From: Limnephilus marmoratus
Lineage: Eukaryota; Arthropoda; Insecta; Trichoptera; Limnephilidae
Direction of reading: 5' to 3'
Assembly: GCA_917880885.1 (NCBI GenBank)
Contig: OU862908.1
Location: 57,681,819-57,745,818, forward strand
Length of the DNA stretch: 64,000 nucleotides
The translations under genes were made by a program, and so were the position numbers. Shown in pieces: positions 56,753 to 64,000 of this stretch. A model generated the notes under the pieces. The model did not search any database, had not been told where the DNA came from, and worked only from the letters and a program-made list of their open reading frames with translations. How positions within the stretch are numbered: position 1 is the stretch's first letter; every line of letters begins with the position of its first letter.

Positions 56753-56813
56753 ACAAGATATTTATGCATAGCACAAAGGGTAACAATTATTATAAGTAAT
56801 AATTATGGTTATT
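56753..56813 (-). mobile_element. Left end of a tRNA-bearing inverted-repeat element
   Basis: AGCACAAAGGGTAACAATTA plus TTATAAGTAATAATTAT is the inverse of the right end at 57,925-57,970. It is cut from the rest of its element by the RT insertion that starts at 56,814. Confidence 0.75.
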
Positions 56814-57753
56814 CAATCTATACATGGATAATTGTATGCAAGAATTGAAAGATGTGGGATTGGGCGCGAAATTGAATAGTCTGAAAGTATGTTGCCTGTT
56901 GTATGCTGATGATGCGGTGCTGATCTCTAACACTATGGAAGATCTACAGTCTCTAGTATCTAGGATGAACGAAGTATGTATGAAGAATGAGTTAATGATG
57001 AATGTAAGTAAGTCTAAAGTCATGGTGTTTGAAAGGGAGAGTACGAAAACAGTGTGCGATATATTTGTGAATGATGAATACTTGGAGCAGGTGGATGAGT
57101 TTGTTTATCTGGGTAGTATGTTTACGAGAGATGGGAAGGCTGATAGAGATATCGAAAGAAGGGTAAATGGCGGTAACTCCATTAATGGAGGACTGAATGC
57201 TGTTGGCGCTAATAAAAAACTGTCCAAAAAAGCGAAGCTAGCAGTCCACAATGGAGTCCTGGTACCTACCCTGATGTATGGCAGTGAGGCATGGAACTGG
57301 CAGAGGAAGGATGAAAGTAAACTGAATGCTGTTGAAATGAGATCCCTGAGACGTATGTGTGGTAAAACCATGTATGATCGTGTTAGAAATGTGGATATCC
57401 GCAAAGAATGTAAGGCTGATGTAAGTATAATGAGCAAAATTAAGAAAGGGACCCTCAGATGGTTTGGGCACGTAGAGCGAATGAGCGAAGAAAGTAGTGT
57501 AAAAAGAATATATGATGCAAATGTGAATGGTAGAAGAAGTCGGGGACGCCCGAGGAAGACATGGCACGATCAAGTGAATCAGATACTTGAGACGGGCCAT
57601 GTCAAAAGTCAGAATAATAGAAGAGTATGTATGAGACGATGTATGAATGTGAGTGAGGCAAAGAGTGTGTGCCAAGACCGAGTTGTTTGGCGGTCCGTCC
57701 TCTCTGCCTACCCCTGCGGGGAAACGGCGTGATGGTTAGTTAGTTAGTTAGTT
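56814..57753 (+). mobile_element. 5'-truncated non-LTR insertion with (TTAG)n tail and 11 bp TSD
   Basis: Flanked by TTATGGTTATT (56,803-56,813) and TTATGATTATT (57,754-57,764), 10 of 11 matching. It ends in GGTTAGTTAGTTAGTTAGTT after CCCCTGCGGGGAAACGGCG. Target duplication and tail show target-primed reverse transcription into the middle of the tRNA-bearing element. Confidence 0.85.
56824..57732 (+). CDS. Reverse transcriptase C-terminal fragment, intact frame
   Basis: A 302-residue open frame from inside the RT domain to the natural C-terminus. Residues 23-34 hold CCLLYADDAVLI with the catalytic YADD box. Then come FVYLGSMFTRDGKADRDIER, VPTLMYGSEAWNWQRKDESK, RRMCGKTMYDRVRN, KGTLRWFGHVERM, GRRSRGRPRKTWHDQV and the end SVLSAYPCGE. 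The endonuclease and RT motifs 1-4 are missing, so the encoded fragment cannot reverse transcribe. The ATG is an accident of truncation. It is a close sister of 40,302-41,032 but without the frame-breaking deletion, so it looks young. The clade is RTE-like or a relative; I cannot settle it by eye. Confidence 0.8.
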   Translation: MDNCMQELKDVGLGAKLNSLKVCCLLYADDAVLISNTMEDLQSLVSRMNEVCMKNELMMNVSKSKVMVFERESTKTVCDIFVNDEYLEQVDEFVYLGSMFTRDGKADRDIERRVNGGNSINGGLNAVGANKKLSKKAKLAVHNGVLVPTLMYGSEAWNWQRKDESKLNAVEMRSLRRMCGKTMYDRVRNVDIRKECKADVSIMSKIKKGTLRWFGHVERMSEESSVKRIYDANVNGRRSRGRPRKTWHDQVNQILETGHVKSQNNRRVCMRRCMNVSEAKSVCQDRVVWRSVLSAYPCGETA

Positions 57754-57764
57754 TTATGATTATT

Positions 57765-57990
57765 AGCCTGAATTTGCCTGAAACACTCATCTATATTGAA
57801 AAATCTCCGACGCCGACGTAACTCAGTGGTTAATGAGCAGTTGACCGGATATCAGAAGGACGCGGGTTCGAGTCCCGTCGGCGGCATGTATCTTTTCTCG
57901 AGATATTTTTTTAATGTAGATAAGTGTTTCAGGCTAATAATTATTACTTATAATAATTGTTACCCTCTGTCTAAGCTTTATACAGATGGT
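57765..57990 (+). mobile_element. Right part of the tRNA-bearing inverted-repeat element
   Basis: GCCTGAAACACTCATCTATA (57,776) and its inverse AGATAAGTGTTTCAGGC (57,918-57,934) flank a tRNA-like core. The right flank goes on to AATTATTACTTATAATAATT and GTTACCCTCTGTC, matching the left end at 56,753. The original terminal repeats were therefore about 75-80 bp. Confidence 0.75.
57812..57885 (+). tRNA. tRNA-like sequence in the inverted-repeat element, probably pseudo
   Basis: A 74-base relative of the 15,468-15,539 sequence: acceptor stem pairs 6 of 7, D stem region ACTC..GAGC, T arm GCGGG-TTCGAGT-CCCGT. The anticodon loop CCGGATA would give GGA, but the stem is weak. B box GGTTCGAGTCC is intact. 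Likely a mobile pol III-like head rather than a tRNA used in translation. Confidence 0.5.
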
Positions 57991-58600
57991 TATTTATAAA
58001 GAAAATCGGTGTTACGCCAAAATATAATATATAGAATTTTCACACGCTTCATAGTGTACAATTTGCGCTTTAAACATTAATGAGATAAGTTTCTTTTAAA
58101 AACAACGATGAAAATTATAATTACTTCCCTAAAACAGTTAATTATTTAATTTCAAAGATGAATAATAACATCATGTTATATTTAATGCTAAATAAAACAG
58201 TCCTTTACCGTCAAACACAAAACACATTTTCTTTTGCCACTGTTTCAGCGCGATATTTCAAGCTCAACCTAATGAGCAAATAGTTTTTAATCCGAGTTTA
58301 ATAACCGGGTGGCACGCGACACAAAGCCTTATATATAATAATTTCCTCGCCATTGCAAGTAATTGCCTGTCGCCGAGAGCATTTCTTGCAGCTTCCAACG
58401 TCTTTTGTTGGACCAGAATCGTCCTTACAGGCAATCTACGGCAAGAGTGGCGAGACTGGAGTAAAAACAAACACCTAGCCTAGACGGAGACAGCAGGAGA
58501 TGCTAAGGCTACCGTAATACGAGGCAACTTTAATATAATTCTCACTACCACAAGTTACTCACTTTTCTTTTTAATGTTTTTTTTTCGGTCAATGTGTGTA
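57991..58600. other. No gene recognised
   Basis: Unassigned AT-rich sequence. A 68-codon minus frame (58,264-58,470) has no motif. Confidence 0.45.
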
Positions 58601-58612
58601 CAATGACGCTTC

Positions 58613-58785
58613 GAAATTAGTTGGTTTCTAGATATTTTCAACAACTTTGAAATTAGTTGGTTTCTAGATATTTTATTTATTTATATTTTCAACAACTTTG
58701 AAATTAGTTGGTTTCTAGATATTTTATTTATTTATATTTTCAACAACTTTGAAATTAGTTGGTTTCTAGATATTTTCAAACATTT
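58613..58785. repeat. Short minisatellite, four units
   Basis: GAAATTAGTTGGTTTCTAGA plus TATTTT starts at 58,613, 58,649, 58,700 and 58,751. The middle units carry an extra ATTTATTTATATTTT, giving spacings of 36, 51 and 51. Confidence 0.9.
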
Positions 58786-58824
58786 TGTCGGTTGAACTAT
58801 GAAACTGTTTCTTAGGTATTTTTG

Positions 58825-59190
58825 GACGGGTCCATGAGTGACGGACATATTACCTCCCACTTCGGTACAAAACGATGGGTCAAGAGAGTCCTACTGTATT
58901 CGATCTGCCACCCGACCCGCCACTTTGCGTGGAACCAAACATAGCAAACCACTTAGGAGTCATACGTTAATTACGTGAGCTCAAAAGGGAGAGGGGGCGT
59001 CCAGCAAAATCTCACGTTACTTGAAAAGAATTTACGAAGTGGCCCAAATTACCTCACCAAGGGGGGGGGGGGAGCGGTCTAGATTGGAAGAAAAACTGCT
59101 CACGTAATTAACGTGTGCCCCCTTAGGGTGACCTATGGCAGAGGCGTTGGTTTTCCAATAAATGTTTCCCAGGGCTGAGGTATTTTATGA
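58825..59190 (-). repeat. Interspersed repeat family X, copy 6, split by a Harbinger MITE
   Basis: Minus-strand landmarks GGTCCATGAGTGACGG, ATGGGTCAAGAGAGTC and AACCACTTAGG lie left of the insertion; GGGTGACCTATGGCAGAGG and CCAATAAATGTTTCCC lie right of it. Confidence 0.75.
58956..59122. mobile_element. PIF/Harbinger-type MITE, 167 bp
   Basis: The ends are GGAGTCATACGTTAATTACG and, inverted, GGGGGCACACGTTAATTACG, each followed by TGAGC. That is 25 bp terminal repeats with three differences and a perfect 17 bp core. The element is flanked by TTA on both sides (58,953-58,955 and 59,123-59,125), the 3 bp TWA duplication of PIF/Harbinger. A 12-base G run lies inside (59,061-59,072). No coding sequence. 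Confidence 0.9.
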
Positions 59191-59821
59191 TGGGTTCTTC
59201 TTTAGAGTTAAAAAACTTTGATTTTTATGTCAAGTCATTTATTTTTTACAAGAACTTTTTTGACAATTGACAACTGAATCAAAACAACACTTGTAACATA
59301 TTTAATTTTAAAGTACCGCCCTGAATTAACTAAGAAACCCTAGTGTTCTTTAAACAAGATCTTTTACAGTAGAAAGAAGAATGATTTTAACAAACATAGC
59401 CTTTATATAGCAGAAAAACACCTATCATAAACTTTCCAGTAACAACGATTGTCGATATAACAGGGAATATTGCTAATTGAGTTGGAAACTGGGATCTCCG
59501 ATGGATAATAATTAAACTAATAAATAGACAATAGATGTCACTCATTGTATGATTCATAGAAGTTTTAACAATACTTGTATCCTAAATAGCAAAATATGCA
59601 CATAAACGTTTCAAAAATACATTAATTAGGATGGTTTAAACGCATGTAATAATGATTTTATAAAAAGTTACATATTTATTTTAAAATCTAACAATTGAAT
59701 AAAGTCGCCCCATTTTACGGCATTGGTTTCTTCCTGTCATCGCTCTTGGAATGTAATGATAAGATTTCTAAGCCTTGGAAAACAAGTTGTCACTTATACT
59801 TCGGAAGTAAATACTTTTTTT
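59191..59821. other. No gene recognised
   Basis: Unassigned AT-rich sequence. Confidence 0.5.
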
Positions 59822-60088
59822 TTAATGTGAATACCTCACAAGAGTCTCAGCTGCTCCTGTCTGGAGCCAGTGAGACTATGGCATCCCCAATTGGAGTATG
59901 TTGTGAAGCTGAAGGTAATGGGTGGGAGAAGGAGATGGGAAGAGGAGGTTGGAGAAGTACCTGGCTATCAGATCTAGTCACTAAACACGGCTAAAGTCAT
60001 ATCAAGTAACGTTTCAATTCTGAATGGTGGTCTTACACCAGGGCGATACCGAGAGAGTATCTTCCACTCTGGGACGTGCCGCAAATAT
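59822..60088 (+). repeat. Interspersed repeat family Y, copy 6 (most complete)
   Basis: The full run: TGTGAATACCTCACAAGAG, TGTCTGGAGCCAGTGAGACT, ATGGCATCCCCAATTGGAG, the GAGAAGTACCTGGCTATCAG block, TCTAGTCACTAAACACGGCT, TGAATGGTGGTCTTACACCA and GTATCTTCCACTCTGGGACG, ending CCGCAAATATACC. A Helitron-like fragment follows at the same point as in copy 5. Confidence 0.75.
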
Positions 60089-60395
60089 ACCAATATATGT
60101 ACCCCCCCCTCTCCATTTCCCCCCCCCCCCCCCCCCCCCTCGCCCCACCCCCTTCCCCCCACCACCATCTCTCCCTCCCTCCCTCCCGCTTTCCATGCAT
60201 TCAGTTTCCAAACCTCGCGTGCCACCAATAGCAATTTTTTTATACAAATTTCATAATGCCAGAGCTCACCGGAAGTTTTATAAAAACCTTGTCATGACAA
60301 TAACGAACACACAAAAAAAAGAATTATCCAATTTGGTGCAGTCGTTCGAAAGTTATGCGCTTAGCAACACATTCAGCGATTCATTTTTAAAAGAA
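60089..60395 (-). mobile_element. Helitron-like fragment next to family Y
   Basis: A C-rich tract (60,105-60,190) followed by CCACCAATAGCAATTTTTTT, ATGCCAGAGCTCACCGG, CCAATTTGGTGCAGTCGTTC and GAAAGTTATGCGC, matching 51,540-51,740. The CTAG end is missing. Proline-rich frames are composition only. Confidence 0.6.
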
Positions 60396-61188
60396 GATAA
60401 AATTAAGGTTTTTTTTTTAAATAAATCTCATTAAGAGGGCATTACCAGAGAAAGCCGGAAATACGTCATTTCCAAAAAAGTTTTTAGACGTTTTGACTCT
60501 TTTCCACAAAAAATTATAAATGGATTTCGAAAGATTGTTCTTTTATCTAGTGAAGTTATGTAATAAATTTTTAGATTTTTTTATAATTTTTAGTATAATA
60601 AGGTTATTCCATAGGTCGTTGGCAGATTTGTTAAATTTTCAAAAAAGTTTTTGTATTATACCACACCCATTTCAAATAATGTAATCATGCAGTAAAATAA
60701 ATTAATACATTATCTAGCAGAGCTATGTATTAGAATTTTAATTTTAGTTTCAATAAAATCATTAAAAAATATGTACGTACATGTGTTTCTTGACGAAAAT
60801 TGGTTCATTTGTGTATTTATTTGCGCACTTACAAACTAATATATTTCAGATTTTTTTAACATTCTTATTAAATTTAGACATTATTGAAAAATGATAAATA
60901 CTTATAATCAAAAAATAACTACAAAAAGTACACTATTTTAATAGTTTTATCATCACGCCTTTCAGCATTTTTGGATGAAGGTATAAATTAAAGCTAATTT
61001 GGATTGAAATAAATTCGATATTGAGTTATAATTTAAAAAAGCTGGTACGGAGAATAATTAATCTTTCTCATTGTAACCGCCCTGCACGACCGGAAGAACA
61101 ACTTTCGACGAAATGTGGATTTTCGTCCGCTGGCTGGTTAAACGCTCTTAACTCACAAATAATTGCCAAGGTTGCCTCAAAAATCTCG

Positions 61189-61190
<2 letters not shown>
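60396..61190. other. No gene recognised
   Basis: AT-rich sequence without coding, RNA or repeat signals. Confidence 0.5.
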
Positions 61191-61195
<5 letters not shown>

Positions 61196-61221
<26 letters not shown>

Positions 61222-62215
61222 TTGAATTTTTTTGATACAATACATATAATACATACATGAAATAATGAAAAGTATATAAAAAAACTTAATATAATTAATG
61301 TATGAACAAAAAAATCCCACAAAGGCAATGCCTGTGCGTGGGTATAATATAGATTTTTACTTTTATTTCTATGGTTATAGTGAATATTTTAAGTATACAT
61401 AAATAAGGGATTTAAAAAAGTAACTGAATAAATGCATTTAAAAACTACAGCATAATAACAGTCTGCACTGTTATTATTGTATTTGTAAGTTTTGTAAGAA
61501 TAGATGTTACAAGTGCAATTTAAAAACATAAAAAAAAAAACAAACAAAATAAACTAGCAAACAATATTATAAATCTCTAAAAGCTGTCCAATGATAGATA
61601 TATTTAATGGCTTTATTTAAACTTATAAGAAAAAAAGATCTGTTTCAGTGTTTTTTAGCCAAATTTTGGTATATTTTTTATAAGATTGAAGATTTTGACA
61701 TATGTTCTCTTTAAAGGTTGTACATAGTAAATTATACATTTTTGGAGCTATAAAACTAATATGCCTTTGGGACAACCTAGTTTTGCAGTGGGGTACTGCA
61801 TACTCACATGTGCCACGTCTTTGGCTGATACGATTTGAATTTTTTGGAAAGTTATTTGGACGCATGTAAATAAATTTAAGACATTGAAGTCCATAGGTCT
61901 GTCTAAGGTCCAAAATATCAGTTTCCTTAAACAATTGTTTGGAGGGATACGATTTATTTTTTTTGTACATAATCTTAATAATTGATTTTTGGGCAATTTC
62001 TAAAGGTTTTACATGATTATTGTAAGCTCCACCCCAGCCAATTATTCCGTAGGAAAGAGATGAATGGACTAGTGCATCATAAACTAATTTTATGGTTTTT
62101 ATATTTACTATGTTACACATTCTTTTAAAAATATAATTTGAGTTCTTTGATGGCTTATCTTCTTCTATAATATAAAAATGAATCGCTAAATGTGTTGGTA
62201 AGCGCAAATCTCGAG
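61196..62215 (-). mobile_element. 5'-truncated non-LTR retrotransposon with poly(A) tail
   Basis: Minus-strand element ending in an A tract (T run 61,196-61,220) just after AATAAA. The 3' UTR has a CCCAC/GTGGG hairpin with an inner GGCA..TGCC pair (61,316-61,342). Same architecture as the copies at 22.4, 28.0 and 55.1 kb. Confidence 0.8.
61623..62207 (-). pseudogene. Non-LTR ORF2 C-terminal fragment, 194 codons open
   Basis: Reads LVYDALVHSSLSYGIIGWGG, AYNNHVKPLEIAQKSIIKIM, QLFKETDILDLRQTYGLQCL, CEYAVPHCKTRLSQRHISFI and APKMYNLL, the segment after the RT domain in Jockey/CR1-type ORF2. YGIIGWGG is shared with the 55.1 kb copy. The frame is intact to its stop at 61,623, but the RT and endonuclease are missing by 5' truncation. 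The Met at 62,207 is an arbitrary start. Confidence 0.75.
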
Positions 62216-62514
62216 ATCAGCTAAATTTCGATTTCGCTAATTCTTTTTTTAGAATATTCCTTGAAGTACGAGGATGGTTCTTACGGAGAGAAAAATTAAC
62301 AAAATTGCGCAGAAAATTAGATAATAACAGAAAACATCGCACGTTTGACAGTTTGCGTGTTAGAGAATGACATTTTGCAAAACAATGAATGATTGTTCAA
62401 TCAGGATTCTATTTTTGAAAAGTTGAAAAATTTATTTAAAGTAGGTACTCTCCTAATATTTTGAATCGAATCAAGAATTTCAGATATTTTAAATAGGTAC
62501 CTAGGTTAGGTACC
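62216..62514. other. No gene recognised; GTAGGTACC motifs
   Basis: Short unassigned stretch with AAATAGGTACCTAGG and TTAGGTACC palindromic motifs near 62,490-62,512. Confidence 0.5.
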
Positions 62515-62930
62515 AAATTTAATATACATGAAAAATGGAAATTTGAATAAAAATTGTAAAAGGTGGTACGCGGGCTGTTTAAAAACTGAATGTACTGGGA
62601 TTGAATATATGGAACGCGGGTGGAGGGTTGGCGGGACGAGGGAGCGGGAAATGGAAGAGGGAAGGCGGGGAAGGTGGTAGGAAAACGCAGGAGGGGGGAG
62701 GGGGACCTGGGAGGGGGGAGGGGAACTTCGGGAGGGGGATTCGCGGGACAGGGGAAGGGGGGAGGGAGTGGAGTGGGGAGATGGAGTGGGAACGCGAGAG
62801 GGGAAGAGGACGCAGGAGAAGAAGGTAAGGCGAAAGGGGAACGGGAACGGGACGAATGGGAAAAGACACTTAGGGAGAAACAATTTCTTTATTAAATGGC
62901 ATAGCAATGCATGCCGGGACCATGTTTGAC
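62515..62930 (+). mobile_element. Helitron-like 3' end, first of a tandem pair
   Basis: G-rich tract and then GGCATAGCAATGCATGCCGG and GACCA at the end. The perfect GGCAT/ATGCC hairpin is kept, but the terminal CTAG is replaced by TGTTTGACC, where the second copy begins. Confidence 0.65.
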
Positions 62931-62934
62931 CCCA

Positions 62935-63248
62935 TCACCGGGGTTGGCGGGACGAGGGAGCGGGAAAGGAAAGAGGGAAGGCGGAGAAGGTGGAAGGGGA
63001 ACGCGGCAGGGGGAGGGGGACCTGAGTGGGGGGAAGGAAACTCGGGAGGGGGCTTCGCGGGACGGGGGAAGGGGGGGAGTGGAGTGGGAAGAGGGAAGGT
63101 GGAGGTGACGGAGTGGAAACGCGAGAGGGGAAGAGGACGCAGGAGAAGAAGGGGAGGCGGAAGGGGAACGGGACGTATGGGAAAGGAAACTCAGGGAGAA
63201 ACAATTTATTTATTAAATGGCATAGCAACGCATGCCGGGACCAGCTAG
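62935..63248 (+). mobile_element. Helitron-like 3' end, second of a tandem pair
   Basis: Repeats GGGTTGGCGGGACGAGGGAG and the G-rich tract, then GGCATAGCAACGCATGCCGG, GACCAG and CTAG (63,245-63,248) followed by T. That is a 5 bp hairpin, a short spacer, CTAG and a T target, the canonical Helitron 3' end. Overlapping glycine/arginine-rich frames are low-complexity artefacts. Confidence 0.75.
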
Positions 63249-64000
63249 TATATTATAAATTTAAATCACAAATCAATAATAAATCACGTGGACGTCCCGG
63301 TTAGTCGAGAGGTTCTGGGTTCGAGTTTCAGTTGCGACCATTGTCTTTTTCTGTTTTTCGTTTTTCTGTTTCGTCTTATTCTCTTTCATGTTTTCGTTTA
63401 GATTATTAATGTAATCTTTGTCTTCAATGAAATAATATATCATATATCCGTACTAGATATTTGCTATCTCTTTTGATAAAATTTAAAATTTTCAGTTTGG
63501 TTGAGTATTTTTGCCTCAAATCTAAAATTAAGCTTTGTATGAAAAGGGCCGCGCAGACGTTCTTCTTAATTCACAGCATCTTTGATCATTTCAAAATAAG
63601 ACGAACAGAGGTGCTAAGTTCACAGATCTTCTGTTTAGATACTCGGTTCCTTTCCGTAAGACAGATCAAACAATCGTAAATCATAATATTAGATTCTATG
63701 AATATTACTACTAGAGTTTCCTGTTTTCCAGATCAATAACATTGCATTCACCGTTGTAAACCCATCTATTTGAATTTCAGTTTTGTTTTCCTGATTGTTT
63801 GTGTGAATACCGTGGAATCTTAGAATTAACCCACTTCTTGACTTCCTATAGAGCTGAAACTGGCGGATTGAAATGCTGCGACGATAATGCATTCTGTCAA
63901 CTTTTGATAGCAATCACGCACAAACAAAAGGGCGTATACGCAGTTTTCTTAAATTCAAAGAAACTAAGGCACTTACGGAATAAATATCGATATTTAAAAT
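63249..64000. other. No gene recognised; B-box-like motif
   Basis: GGTTAGTCGAGAGG followed by GGGTTCGAGTTTC (63,299-63,331) has A/B box order but lacks an anticodon arm. The remainder shows no coding or repeat signal. Confidence 0.45.

Noticed and set aside
51245..63248. Proline-rich or glycine/arginine-rich open frames in the C-rich tracts
   Set aside because: Pure low-complexity composition, readable on both strands and several frames.

Overview
The window is nuclear DNA from an animal, most likely an insect or other arthropod. The evidence is one complete eukaryotic tRNA-Ser(UGA) gene, AT-rich DNA with many palindromic GTAGGTACCTAC-type motifs, and the mix of transposable elements (L2-like and Jockey/CR1-like non-LTR elements, Helitrons, hAT and PIF/Harbinger MITEs). 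The order cannot be fixed from sequence alone. I found no convincing host protein-coding exon. Nearly every recognisable reading frame belongs to a transposable element and most are broken, so this is a nested repeat-rich intergenic region.

Layout. 1-9216: a head-to-tail array of four 2.15-2.46 kb units with CTAG-type ends on the minus strand, like a tandem Helitron array. Each unit carries a 122-127 bp internal minisatellite, and units 1 and 4 are almost identical. 9.2-23.4 kb: sparse sequence with 3' fragments of non-LTR retrotransposons, an L2-like 3' end, inverted tRNA-like modules, an RT pseudogene and several hairpins. 23.4-24.7 kb: a 1.24 kb hAT-type non-autonomous element packed with CCAAT and ATCGAT motifs. 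26.7 kb: the tRNA-Ser gene. 28-34 kb: retroelement ends and a decayed minus-strand Helitron. The Helitron has a broken Pif1-type helicase gene and about 1.9 kb of tandem DNA made of heat-shock-element-like TTC/GAA alternations.

34.2-37.3 kb: a 3.1 kb DNA transposon with about 0.3 kb inverted repeats and 6 bp target duplications. It encodes a decayed protein that I recognise only as a widespread uncharacterised insect family with FEN1/XPG-like acidic motifs and no visible DDE transposase. This is the best candidate for an under-described system. 38-41 kb: non-LTR remnants around a perfect 223 bp palindrome whose two arms each carry a hammerhead-ribozyme-like core. 41-50 kb: more retroelement tails and an 872 bp CpG-rich hAT-type element with a perfect 8 bp target duplication. 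50-53 kb: nested MITEs, a Helitron end and a 1.06 kb heptanucleotide satellite. 55-58 kb: two RT fragments, one of them open and inserted with an 11 bp duplication into an inverted-repeat element holding a tRNA-like sequence. 58-64 kb: a PIF/Harbinger MITE nested in another repeat, another non-LTR 3' end, and tandem Helitron 3' ends.

Two unnamed interspersed repeat families recur. 'X' is about 330 bp with six copies; 'Y' is about 270 bp with six copies. They act as landing pads for the other elements. The features tell a layered insertion history rather than forming a pathway.
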